Origin: Acephala macrosclerotiorum
Lineage: Eukaryota; Ascomycota; Leotiomycetes; Helotiales; Mollisiaceae
DNA: 64,000 nucleotides
Direction of reading: 5' to 3'
NCBI GenBank assembly: GCA_014904845.1
Contig: MU119249.1
Coordinates: 62,001-126,000, forward strand
Part shown: in pieces, positions 23,493-33,815 of the stretch
Layout: every line of letters starts with the position of its first letter
Position numbering within the stretch: the stretch's first letter is position 1
The notes under the pieces: model-generated
What the model was told of the DNA's origin: nothing
Databases searched by the model: none
What the model saw: the letters and a program-made list of their open reading frames with translations, nothing else
Program-made: the position numbers and the translations under genes

Positions 23493-24059
23493 TGTGAGGA
23501 GGTAGAGCTGTGCTCGTGGTTGTTGCGAAAATGAATCAGCTTGGAGATCAAAAGAGGCAGTGACGATAGCTTATCCAGTCTTGTAGCCTCAGGCATGAAG
23601 GCTCTAATCCCTCAGTTCAGCATAAAGGGGCTCGCTTATCTATTAGTACTAGTACGTCTGGAAGTCAAGAATTTCACCAAGTCAGATTATTTTAAGAGAG
23701 TCACATGCCGCGCACCTGGGCATAATAATTGAAACCAGGTTGTTACAATCATGTATGGAAAGGTTGTTTTGAATCTCTCAGAGAATGTGAAACATTCAGA
23801 AATCGAGAACCAAAGGTTTAAGATCTCAAATTTTTTACCAAGTCAATTTACAATACATTGCACTATAGGTAGAATGTTCATTTCCATTGTGAAATCAACG
23901 CAGTAGTATTTCTGAATCCGAATGTCTTGTAGGGTCTGGGACTCTCAAAAGCCCTTTCCTATGGGACCCGAATGCTATGTAAAAAATCAACGCTTTCCCC
24001 CGCCCATTCAATGCTCCGAACGCCGCCAAACAATGTAGCTCCACCAGAGTTCACGCCCC
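23493..24059. other. intergenic
   Basis: The end3 promoter lies next to 23493 and the 3' side of the next minus-strand gene next to 24059. AT-rich around 23800-23880. No gene seen. Confidence 0.5.
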
Positions 24060-24971
24060 CTAAACGTTGTTACCTGGAATTGTCTCAAGAGGAAAGTAGA
24101 AATTGAAGTCGACATAGCGATCCAAAGCGTCATAAACCTTCTGTCGGAGTGGTGACATTTGCGGGTGGCGGCAGAGGATGAATCGCTTGCCTTCGTTGAT
24201 GTCGGACTGGGTAGCCTTGAAGGCGGTACCAGCGTCACCCTCATCTTGACCCGCCTCGATAGCAGCAGCGGTGAATGTCTTCTCAGCCTCGCACAAGTCC
24301 AACCCTGTCAAGTCAGCAAATGAATGTCCCGAGAGAAGTGGGGCATCAAACTTACAGTCGTTGGTCATCCAGTCATCGAATTGAAGGAACTTAGCAGCAT
24401 CCGTGTAAGTGCCCTCTTCTCCTCCAACACTCGAACGCTGCGCGAGCTCACTCATGAGAATGATCTTGGTTGAGCTGGACAGATTGAACCAGGATTGCTG
24501 GGACATTCATTAGCCTGAGTTTACATCGCAAGAGTCGGGTAAACTTACATTGGTGAAGTAGCGGCTGCCCCAGTTGATGGAGGTTCGTGGAGGTGGGATT
24601 TGAGATTGTCCAGCTCGACCTGGGACATCGTCGAATTCCGTACGGTCATTGCCAGATCGGATATCAAGAAATTGAGATTGTCCAGCAGGAGCAAGGTCAT
24701 TAGAGAGACTTGGGATAACGACAGGCTCACTGACTTTGGGTGGAGAAGGAGTTAGAGAGGCGAGAGCGGGAGGAGCAGCTGATGGTCCAGCGTGACCTGA
24801 GACTTTGAGGGGCTCGGAGAAGGTGACAGACTTCTTCTTCTTGAGAGGGATATCGGCGGGGATAGGCGCAGGCGTGGTGAGAATGGGAGTTGCTGACTGT
24901 CCGGCCGGGCCAGGGACATCATTAGAGCCCTTGTTCTTGCCAGCTCGAAGTGAGTAGCCGTGCGACGACAT
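24060..24971 (-). CDS. uncharacterised fungal protein with repeated PxxAGQS motifs
   Basis: Three exons (24971-24549, 24497-24356, 24303-24060, junctions by motif) encode about 269 residues. The N-terminal half is low-complexity and carries a short repeated motif: DVPGPAGQS, APAGQS and DVPGRAGQS, with the related GHAGPSA; between them lies a basic patch (PLKKKKSVTF). The C-terminal half looks folded and has conserved-looking segments (QSWFNLSSSTKIILMSELAQ, DDWMTNDWLDLCEAEKTF, and FILCRHPQMSPLRQKVYDAL). No catalytic motif, signal peptide or membrane helix is visible. Intron 2 splits the Trp of NDW-LDL. The family is not recognised and no function is proposed. Confidence 0.75.
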
Positions 24972-25137
24972 TGTTGCGGTTGTGACTGTACGTCGTTGCT
25001 GCGTAGATTGTTATGGTTGAGGTGATGGTGTTTGATGTTATTGAATGTTTGGTGGTGCTTGAGGTGGAGGAGGTTGTGGGGAAGAGAGTTGTGGAGAAGA
25101 AGAGAAAAGGAGGGAAGGGAAATATTTATATCCTCAG

Positions 25138-25656
25138 GAACGTCAAGATTTCTTAGCTCTGTAGGCTAGCGAAGATGGTCGGTCGGATGCTCAACCGAAG
25201 TTCACTAATACGGCAATTACTCGACCGCTTTCCATCCTGTTGAAGCTACGACCTAGGCGGTCGATGTAAATTTGTAATTCTCCCCCTTTAAACCTCACTT
25301 ATTCACGTTATATCCCTATGAGCGTCAAGATTTCTCAGCCTTGTGGGCTAGCGACGCTTGTTGACCGGATTCTCAACAAAATTCACTGTTACGATAATCA
25401 CGCGACCGCGTTCCATCCTGTCGAGGAAGCCACAACCCAGTTGGTGGAGGAAAAATTGCAATTCTCCCCTTTCAAACCTCGCCTATTCACTTTCTCTGCT
25501 TATTCAATATTTCTCGACCAGACTCTCAACCGAAGTTCACTCATACGGTGTTCAAGCAAGTTTTTCGACGGCCTTCCATCCTCTATAGAAAGCCACGACC
25601 TAGGTGGTCTACACAAAATTGCAGCCCACCCCCCTCAAAACTCGCTTATCCACTCT
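25138..25656. repeat. three diverged tandem copies of a unit of about 170 bases
   Basis: Copies lie at about 25138-25308, 25320-25491 and 25503-25656. Shared landmarks in the same order are CGTCAAGATTTCT, CTCAACCGAAGTTCACT, GACCGC then TTCCATCC, an ACGACCTAGG-like stretch, AATTCTCCCC then AAACCTC, and CTTATTCAC. Many differences are C/T or G/A transitions. A fourth, partial start may follow near 25660. Confidence 0.7.
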
Positions 25657-26067
25657 CCCGGCTATCACTTCAATGTTTCTCAACAATCACAACTCCCTTT
25701 TTAGGATAAATCATATATACAGACAGCTACACGGCTAGAGACCGATACTGTACGCTTTACCGTTCTAGAGAAGTGTTCAGGCTCAGGGGGTAAATGTTGA
25801 TTGGAAACACATGATCAACTGGAGCAGAGTAAAATTCTCAGTTTCTTTGTAGAAATTCTGAAAGTAGACGTCGAGTGAGAAGTAACGCTGACTTCTTACC
25901 ATTTTTTGTGGCGTGTAAAATAATTGAGCTTGTGGTGGTGGAGGTGGGGCTGGGTGTGGTTAAGGTGAATAGGGAGTTGTTTCTGGTGAAGGATCTTTTG
26001 GGGGGGAGGGCTCTCTAATGGAAGAACCTATGTGTTGAGAGCGAAAGTTAAAGTTAAAATCTCGCTG

Positions 26068-26810
26068 TAAATGTTCCTCATATGTAGGAAGATTGGCGTG
26101 GTTGAGGTGGAAGTGGTTGGGGTCGTAGTTCTTTTGAAAGAAAAGCTTGGGAACGAAATGAGATTCCTGTAGAGAAGGAGCTTTCCCCTGTTCCGCGGAA
26201 AGCTAAGCGAGAGATATCGCTACATCGTACTCTAGATGCCCTCACTTATTACGGTGATTAAGGTTGGGCTTAAGATAGCTGTGAGCTTGGAGTTAGAGCT
26301 GTGAGATGTTTTTGAAGAGCTTTCGGAGGCGAAAACTTTCCAAAGAGGGTCCCCAGTACGTCTGGAGAGCTGATCGAGGGCTACCGTCGAAGCATTGCCA
26401 TGTATGCCCCTACAAACAGTCTGCATTGAGGTCAGAATTGAGCTAGTTGAAGGTGGGGGTTCATGAGGTGTTTCCAGAAGATGGGTCATTGGAGGCAAAA
26501 TGTCTTCTATGAAGAGCTCCCTTATTGCAGCTGGTACATAGGACATCAAGCGAGAACTAGTGTCCGAATGCTGCTACAAATGTTCCTATGAGTGGTGGTT
26601 ATTGAGAAATGGGTTTAAGGCGATTGCGGTGGAAGTTGTCGCAGTGTTTTTGGAAGAAGTATTGGGAATGAGCCAGGTGCCTGCGGAGGGCTTTCCCTTG
26701 TGCGTGGAGACAAAAGTGAGGACTAGCCCTGAATTTTTACTACGAGTGTTCTCGCTACCTTCAATGATTGAGGTGGTGTTGAATCTGGAGTTGTGAGATG
26801 TTTGAAGTCC
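26068..26810. repeat. two diverged copies of a segment of about 250 bases
   Basis: Segments at about 26068-26330 and 26568-26810 share, in order, AAATGTTCCT, a TGGTT..GAGG purine stretch, GGTGGAAGT, TTGGGAA..GAATGAG, CTTTCCC then TGTKCG..GGA and a TTGAATCTGGAGTT..GTGAGATGTTT-like end. The match is patchy, so limits are approximate. Confidence 0.45.
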
Positions 26811-28149
26811 GGGAGTGGATTTGGGAATGAGACGAGGTCCTTATGTTGCTTATGCAGCAGAAATGCCATGCCAAAGATCAAGCTAAGGAGTTATGAGAAC
26901 CAGCACGAATCGTCTATGTGGTGTCTTCATTGACGTGAGTAAGTCTTAGTAAGGCTTCCTGACTAGATTTTCCTCATTGAGCACTTTTCACGAGTTTTAC
27001 TCTCTGCAACCACCCGACACACGCATTTGACTCTCGAATTACTCCCGACATGTCTTCAAGAAGTATGCTGACTCGAGCATGTCGCCCTGTAGATCACATA
27101 GGGCATAGGGGTGTGTGAATTTGAGAGCACTTGCAGGTAATCGGCCCATCTCTAACGATAGACAAAGACAGGCAATGAATATAGATTCCGCTGACATGAT
27201 ACTGTATTACTGCCTTCAGGTTGACATTGAGGTTGAAAGGCTGTGATTCGGAAGAAGGATAAAAATCCGACCAAAGCCATCAAAGTAGGCGTGTCAGATT
27301 TCATTTAGCATTGATACACCATCATCAGTGGATTCGGCCAAGAGTTCGATCACTGAACAGGATGACAATACAATAGACATCTTGACTTAAAGAAGACCGT
27401 GGTAAGAGCAAGTCGGTATGGGATGTATGCGAATGGTTTTATATGGAGGTTCTTCGGGGCTAGTAGCTCAGCGAGAAGCAGCGTCAAAGCGCTACTGTGA
27501 CTGCGCGTGGTATATGGTAAATGATATGGCACTAAAGTTTCTTCAACTCGATATTCAAGACTCATTACAACCAAGACTTTACCATCTCATAACGACGAGT
27601 CTAGAGCCTAAACTTGACCACCTTCTTCAGTCCAAAAGTATCAAGCCTCTAGCCCTTGAAAATTCGCGACGTGCAACCCCTCAAGAAATGTGGCCATGAC
27701 GATATGCAAACCTGAGGCGGTTCTTTAGCATTTGGAAATGCATCCCTTTTCGAAACACAGAAGTACGCTTTGCAAAAAGCTATAAAACGACTTGATCCAA
27801 GCACTTGCGCTTGCTTCGAGGCAGGCATCATGGAAAGCTCACACAAAATCAAAATTCACAATGGTAATCATCAAAGACAAAAAGTATAAAGTCCATACTT
27901 GCTGATTGTGTATATTTCTCTGCTTTCTCTCTCCCTATCTACCACGTGCACGTAGGCCTCTCAAGTTCTCAACACGGAACTCCAGCCCACATCACAGCAT
28001 AGGGTATTTAATAACGCCAACTCGAATGAGCAATGCAAATTAACCTGTACGTGGTCTTGCCCCTTAACGCCCTCATGTTGCCATTCATCCTCCCATATGT
28101 TAACGCCTTCCAAATGAATAAACCATGAGACATGATGGCACGTAAATGT

Positions 28150-29241
28150 TCAGACGTCGAGGAAAGGAGCGAATGCGCTTCTGCCTGAGAAACGCGCAAC
28201 ATCATCGTCCCGAGTCGAGTGCATGTCTCCCATATCCATATCGTCATCATCGTCATCGTCTCGCCGTCTCTTACCAGCTGGAGCAGCTGGCTGTGGTGGT
28301 GCTGCTGAGCCTGCCCGTGATACACTCCTCTTCGCGCCGAGGATATCGTCGTAAGCCTGGAGTAAATTCTTGAGGCCGTCATCGAAGGCAACACAGAATC
28401 TTTGGGACTGTACGTATTGAATTGCCGACACCATATCTAAGCCAAACATCTGCATCAAGTAAGCTGTGATGACAGCTGCAGATCTTTCATTGCCCGACTC
28501 GCAGAAGACCAAGATCTTGCCCCATGTTGTGCGGCCGGTTTGGTCGTCATCTGTGCGCGAAAGGGCTCGGTAGGCGGAGATGAGGTGGTCGTTTACGATC
28601 TTGGTAGCTCTAGGGAATGCTGCAATGAGCTCTTGGTTGCCCGCCACATCGACGGCCGCGGACTGAATACCTAATTGTCTAGCTACCTTGTCGCCGCTTA
28701 GTAAGCTTGCCTGAGCTGTCATTGTGTTCCGGATAACGAGTAGAAGGGTGATACCTTCTGCTCTCAAGGCCTCGAGATCTCGTGCGCTCGAGGAAGGGCC
28801 TAGATGAAGGAAAGTGAGGATGGGTTGTGATTTCCGGCGCCATTCGTACTTCCAATCCTTCGTCGCAACCATGCTGTCTTGTGCTGCTGTGACGCGGCCT
28901 AAAATAGCTTCGTCTTCGTCAGAGTATCCGGTACTGCCAGCACCGTTCAGGACAAAGTGGTGTTCATCGTTCGTTTGGGGAATGTGAATATGAGGTGGAG
29001 AAGGTGCCTGCGAAACTGTCAGCGCCGTAATTTAACAGAGTTTCTCAAGGGGAGAATATACTCTAAATGTGTATTCCCCATTTGTCTGGGCTCCGTTGAT
29101 GGCTGAGGATGTGACTGGGGTTTTGTCTCGATTGAGGATATTTCCATAGGCTCCATTTGGAAAGAAGACGCTGGATGGCGCAGGCTGCTCGATGCCACGG
29201 GCATTCGCAGTAGCTTGCATGACGCGACTTTGTCCCGACAT
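28150..29241 (-). CDS. atypical dual-specificity phosphatase-like protein
   Basis: Two exons (29241-29062, 29007-28150) encode about 345 residues. The middle part matches a dual-specificity/STYX-like fold: ILTFLHLGPSSSARDLEALR (the entry strand typical of DUSP domains), ITLLLVIRN, then the loop VFCESGNERSA (Cys229 to Arg235, C-x5-R) followed by AVITAYLMQMFGLDMVSAIQ. The catalytic Cys and Arg are present, but the His that normally precedes the Cys (HCxxGxxR) is Phe. The C-terminus carries a basic cluster followed by an Asp run (KRRRDDDDDDD). Relatives include STYX pseudophosphatases and fungal proteins labelled FMI2. Activity is uncertain: it could be a weak phosphatase or a phospho-binding pseudo-enzyme. 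Confidence 0.8.
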
Positions 29242-29595
29242 TGTCGTATTGCCGAAGTACGAATTCGAGGTATCTGATATCGGGGTTGTGCGATTGAGGT
29301 TGGGGCCGGTCGAATTTAGGAAGATGATGAAGATATCAGGCGCAGACCAAGCTCAAGCATAGCTGGCGGCTGGAAGCTAGAACTGGAAGGGGAGCGAAGA
29401 ATCATTTGTTCTTTGAAGACGGTCGAGTCCTTTGAAGCCAAGAAGTCGTGAACGTTCTCGAGCTCGCGTTTAGGCACGATACGCTTGGCCGGAAGCGGCT
29501 AGTACCTACCAAAGGGTACCAACTACAAGTAAAGCTGAGCGTTATAAATATGCAAAGGTGAATCAATGTACTCTGGAAACGAAATTTATTGCTAT
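29242..29595. other. intergenic
   Basis: Promoter of the phosphatase-like gene and 3' region of spo7. Nothing distinctive. Confidence 0.5.
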
Positions 29596-30927
29596 CTAAG
29601 TCTGCTTCGCTGCTCTCGCAGTGCTAGCTCGAGTTGAAGGTTTCGAAGGCTCAGCTTCACCTGCCGGAGTAGGAGCTCGTTCGCTGTCCAAAGACGAGAC
29701 GCTCGTGAAGCTGTTCTCTCTGACCAACGGAGACGGAACTTCTGGAGTCGCAGACCGAGAACCAGGAGTAAGCTTCTGAACTCTACTCCCGGCCGTAGTT
29801 GTCTGTCTCCTCCTCCTTCGATCAGATGCGCTAGAGCTTCCTCGACGAACATGCCCAATCGGACCCTCGTCCAACTCCGTGGCCGGTGTTGAGCTACGAG
29901 AAGAATTTCGAGAATGCGAACCAGACCTGACACTACCACTTCGAGTGCGCTTAGTATCTTTCTCATGAACTGCATGCTTGTGTGAGATGTGGTGACTTTT
30001 CTCAACATCTGGAGTCTTTCCTCTATTCCATCCTCGGAAACCAGTCCACCATAACCAGCCTCCTTGCTCCTTAGCAAGCTTCCTCTCCCTCTCTTTAAGT
30101 TTCTTCCTCAAAATTGAACGACGCTCATTCTCCTTCTCCCAATATTCCGTCCGGTATATGTCCCAATTTTCTCTAAAATTTGGAGAGAAAGGTTTCGGCA
30201 GTAGCAAGAGCTTGATGTAGTCCCCTCCAGGCGCCAGATCCTCCTCGTACCCAGCGATATCATCGTCTTCCTGAATGTTTGGTAGCGCATGATGCCCTCC
30301 CGTAGGCTGAGCCTTCTCCGACTCTTTCAAAAGCTTCTGGTCTACATATCGATATGATGTTCCGGTATTGCTGGAAAACAGACCATAGCTGAACAGAAAC
30401 GATATCGTGGACAGTAATTCCCTCCACCAAGCTTGCTTAATCACAACAATCTTGCAATTAAATCCTCTGAGGCCTCTGTTCGTGTTATAAACCCATCGAC
30501 GTGGCCATCGGATGCCCCTCTCCCATTGCCCAGTTCCCCAAATCAATATCCCAGTCACTATGCCACCCATGAAGCACACCTTCTCTCCGACCTCAAATGC
30601 CCAGTATACCGATCCTCCGATCCCACTACCATCTTCCCTCGGCGCAAGGAACAGAGCATAGCCAAAGTATAGAGTCCACAGTCCCAGCAAAGTTAGGAAG
30701 AACGTATGCTGTCGCCGCCTTGTTCGTAATTGCAGCCATTGCGCTCGGAGTGATGCTTCGAGAATGAGCAGATTGAGGTATATTTGGGGAGGAGAGGACG
30801 GTAGAGAAGCCAACGGGTCTGGCAGAGATGATGTATTTTCGATAGATATGATAGGACTGGTCGAGGGTATTGAATAATGGCTGCCAGGAGGAGGCGCGCC
30901 TTTCACGAGTTGATCCAGATTCGACAT
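29596..30927 (-). CDS. spo7: Spo7-like regulatory subunit of the Nem1-Spo7 lipin phosphatase
   Basis: This single exon encodes 443 residues. The conserved region is IYLNLLILEASLRAQWLQLR-TRRRQHTFFLTLL followed by a first membrane helix (about residues 76-94) and a second (about 117-135, ending GTGQWERG). A further conserved stretch is RGFNCKIVVIKQAWWRELL, then KPFSPNFRENWDIYRTEYWEKENERR. This is the Spo7 pattern: an ER/nuclear-envelope membrane protein that binds Nem1; together they dephosphorylate the phosphatidate phosphatase Pah1 (lipin), controlling triacylglycerol synthesis and nuclear shape. The long Ser/Arg-rich C-terminal tail (about 290-443) is much longer than in yeast Spo7 (259 residues), as is usual in filamentous fungi. 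The start is an ATG directly before the conserved part. Confidence 0.9.
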   Translation of the reverse strand: MSNLDQLVKGAPPPGSHYSIPSTSPIISIENTSSLPDPLASLPSSPPQIYLNLLILEASLRAQWLQLRTRRRQHTFFLTLLGLWTLYFGYALFLAPREDGSGIGGSVYWAFEVGEKVCFMGGIVTGILIWGTGQWERGIRWPRRWVYNTNRGLRGFNCKIVVIKQAWWRELLSTISFLFSYGLFSSNTGTSYRYVDQKLLKESEKAQPTGGHHALPNIQEDDDIAGYEEDLAPGGDYIKLLLLPKPFSPNFRENWDIYRTEYWEKENERRSILRKKLKERERKLAKEQGGWLWWTGFRGWNRGKTPDVEKSHHISHKHAVHEKDTKRTRSGSVRSGSHSRNSSRSSTPATELDEGPIGHVRRGSSSASDRRRRRQTTTAGSRVQKLTPGSRSATPEVPSPLVRENSFTSVSSLDSERAPTPAGEAEPSKPSTRASTARAAKQT

Positions 30928-31849
30928 TGCGATCGATATGTGCGAGCTCGTGCTATTGGGATAACATGGCTGTCTAGGACAATAGTCGCGCTACAACATC
31001 GAAAGGGTCTGCTACTCGTAACTGTGATTCCGGACGGGAAATGTTGCTGTTCGAGTCTACTGAGGTGTGTTTGTTGAGCTCACATGCATGATTCTTGGGT
31101 TTGTTGTTGTCCGCTGACATCGAATTCGGCAAGCCACAATTTGAGACTTCGCTCGTCATGATGCATGCGGCATCAACTACAAAGTACAGCTCTACAGTAC
31201 AGCCTCAGAGGAGGGCATCCGGAATCATTTTTAATTAACAGAAACGTCTACACAGATCTGAATACATATATTTCAGGGACCAACCATACGGGATCGCCGA
31301 GTGCGGATGCGTGATGTTGAAGGCTGCAGAATCCAACCCCTGTATGGACATTGAGTTCGGCCGATTCTCCGAGTCCTTGAAGGAAATCAATGAACTACGA
31401 TTCGCGTCACCTTGAAAGAAAGGCACGCTGAGCTCTCTCCTGCGTATGAATCGATTTACGACGAATACGGTCCCTACCCAATGTTCGGATTACTTACAAT
31501 TCTAACATCCGATGTGCTGTGAGGACACAATTCCCCAAAATATCTCCCCAGGAACACCATCGTCATCGCATCTCTCGCATGACAGAGCCCGGACGAGCAA
31601 CGGCCTGACGCGCACATAAGGCTACCGGTAGTTTAAGTCCGAAAGTTCACGAAACAAATAAAGCCTTCCATCCCAAGATACTTGAGGGACATTTCCCTCC
31701 CATCTTTCAAATTGTATCAAACACCTAGCCTGCCGTCGCTATTGTTGCGATCACTTCCCAACGATACCTTTGCGGGGCGAACCACACTCCCGCATCTGAG
31801 ACAATTCACTAATACCAGGAATTGGACCGACACTCCTACATACTCCACG
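30928..31849. other. divergent promoter region, with an in-frame open stretch at its right end
   Basis: This region separates the start codons of spo7 (minus) and the Cld1-like gene (plus). The last 168 bases (31682-31849) are open in the frame of the downstream gene but contain no ATG; see the finding on a possible non-AUG extension. Confidence 0.5.
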
Positions 31850-33499
31850 ATGTCTGCCTCTACGAGTTCAGACGCCTCGGCTGGCAGAGGCCAGCAGGCA
31901 ATGCTTGCTTCACAACGAGCGAAGGCAAATAATGAGGCTGCGAAGAAGGCGGGCTACTTTCCACTGGGCTACAAAGAGGGTATCAGTCAATGGTGGGCCA
32001 GCATTTCACCAGCAGTGGCGGAACACAATGTTATGGCCTTCGTTCCATACCTCCAGAAACCTCCTACGCATACCCAGACAGGCTCAGCTCCAGCCTCTGC
32101 AGCTCAGTCCACAATGTCAATAAACACAGACCCATCGAAGGCAGCAACTCCAGTCCGAACTACATCTATCACAGACCCTCACGGCCCGAGATCATGGCAC
32201 TCGAATCTGATCAAGCTGAGTGGGAAGAACCGAGCACTGAATGAGTTTTCTGTACAAAGAGATGGAGAGGAAGTTGAGGAGAACTTGGTTATGCTACACG
32301 GCTACGGAGCCGGATTAGGCTTCTTCTACAAGAACTTCGAGGGACTGAGTCGAGTAGGAGGCTGGAAAATCTACGCCCTCGACATGTTAGGAATGGGACG
32401 AAGCAGCCGACCACCCTTCAAGATCCACGCCAAAGACCAAGCCGGCAAAATCACCGAAGCCGAAAACTGGTTCATCGACGCCTTAGAAGAATGGCGAATC
32501 CTCAAGAAAATCGATAAATTCACACTCCTAGGCCACAGCATGGGAGGCTACATGGCAGTAGCATACGCCCTAAAATACCCCGGCCATCTCAACAAATTGA
32601 TCCTCGCGTCCCCTGTCGGAATCCCAGAAGATCCATATGCAATGCAAGCCGATATGCCTGAACCAGAAGACTCAACCATGGCCAACGAATTCACCCAAGA
32701 CCAAGAAGACGACATTGTGAACCGCACCAACGCAAACGGCACCAACGCCAGCGGCCAAAATAACTTCTTCAATGCAAGAGACAAAGCAGAAGCAAAAAAG
32801 AAGAACAACGAAGCCGCTCCCCGACGACCATTACCAAAATGGCTCACCTACCTCTGGGACGCCAATATTTCCCCCTTCAGTATTGTTCGCTGGGCTGGTC
32901 CTTTAGGACCAAGATTTGTATCTGGATGGACTTCGAGACGATTTTCTCATTTACCGGAGGATGAATCTGAAGCTTTGCACCATTATGCGTATTCTCTATT
33001 CCGACAACGAGGAAGTGGAGAGTATGTATTAGCATACATCCTCGCACCAGGGGCATTCGCTCGCTCCCCTCTCATCCGGCGAATCCAAGGTGTAGGACGA
33101 CAACCCATCCCGTCCACATCAACACCCACACCCACACCCACACCTTCAACCTCACAGGCCAAGCTCGCTCCCTCATCAACATCCTCCTCTTCTCTCTCCC
33201 AAAATACCAGCCTATCGAAAGAAACCGGCTACCCAATAATAATGATGTACGGCGAAAATGACTGGATGGATATTGCAGGCGGCTACGCTGCTGAACAAAA
33301 ACTCAAAGAGGAGAAAGAGAAAGTACTAAAAGGGGCGAGCGAAGAGGAAAAGAAAAGAGAGAATGGGAGTGCGAAGGTGGTTATTATTCAAAAGGCAGGT
33401 CATCATTTGTATCTTGATGGGTGGGAGCAATTTAATGAGGTTATGAGGAGGGAGATGGAAGACACTAAGCGGGATACGAGGAAGTTTAGTCGGTTGTAG
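31850..33499 (+). CDS. cld1: alpha/beta hydrolase, Cld1/ABHD4-5-like lipid hydrolase or acyltransferase
   Basis: One exon of 549 residues from the first ATG. The domain shows MLHGYGAGLGFFYKNFEGLS (oxyanion strand), LDMLGMGRSSRP, nucleophile elbow LLGHSMGGYM (G-H-S-M-G), LILASPVGIPEDP, the acid region MMYGENDWMD, and AGHHLYLDGWEQFNE with the catalytic His. The HHxxxD stretch is typical of the CLD1/ABHD5 branch, which contains the mitochondrial cardiolipin deacylase Cld1 of yeast and related phospholipid acyltransferases/hydrolases. Between elbow and acid lies an Asn/Lys-rich insert and a Thr-Pro run encoded by an ACACCC microsatellite (about 33120-33150). The reading frame stays open for 56 codons upstream without an ATG. 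Assignment to Cld1 itself is by family resemblance. Confidence 0.8.
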   Translation: MSASTSSDASAGRGQQAMLASQRAKANNEAAKKAGYFPLGYKEGISQWWASISPAVAEHNVMAFVPYLQKPPTHTQTGSAPASAAQSTMSINTDPSKAATPVRTTSITDPHGPRSWHSNLIKLSGKNRALNEFSVQRDGEEVEENLVMLHGYGAGLGFFYKNFEGLSRVGGWKIYALDMLGMGRSSRPPFKIHAKDQAGKITEAENWFIDALEEWRILKKIDKFTLLGHSMGGYMAVAYALKYPGHLNKLILASPVGIPEDPYAMQADMPEPEDSTMANEFTQDQEDDIVNRTNANGTNASGQNNFFNARDKAEAKKKNNEAAPRRPLPKWLTYLWDANISPFSIVRWAGPLGPRFVSGWTSRRFSHLPEDESEALHHYAYSLFRQRGSGEYVLAYILAPGAFARSPLIRRIQGVGRQPIPSTSTPTPTPTPSTSQAKLAPSSTSSSSLSQNTSLSKETGYPIIMMYGENDWMDIAGGYAAEQKLKEEKEKVLKGASEEEKKRENGSAKVVIIQKAGHHLYLDGWEQFNEVMRREMEDTKRDTRKFSRL

Positions 33500-33815
33500 A
33501 TTCTTGGCTTGAGATATTTTGGGGATTGTAGGTTTTGGTTGACAGTCGGCTTGGGAGGGCGTTTTTATATAGTTGGGCGTGGTGTTTGGCGATGGCATGT
33601 GCGAGGCATTGCAATAATGGGACAGAAAGTCCTTGTAACAACAGAGAGAAGGTGCATGGATAGAGATGAACCAATGCAAATATTGTAGATTTTTTTGACT
33701 TAATGTTGTTCAGCAAATGAACGTTCTATGCTTGCTTCTCATTATCAGCCTCAACTCATTTCTTTCCAACATTTCCTCGAGATTATTGTCTCTCCTTCAG
33801 TCGAGCATGGGCATA
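33500..33815. other. convergent intergenic region
   Basis: 3' side of the hydrolase gene and of the RpiB-family gene. Nothing distinctive. Confidence 0.5.

Larger units (their letters stand above)
24972..28149. other. 3.2-kb gene-free region with diverged repeats
   Basis: No convincing gene. The region contains a three-copy tandem repeat (25138-25656) and a second pair of related segments (about 26068-26330 and 26568-26810), listed separately. Confidence 0.6.
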
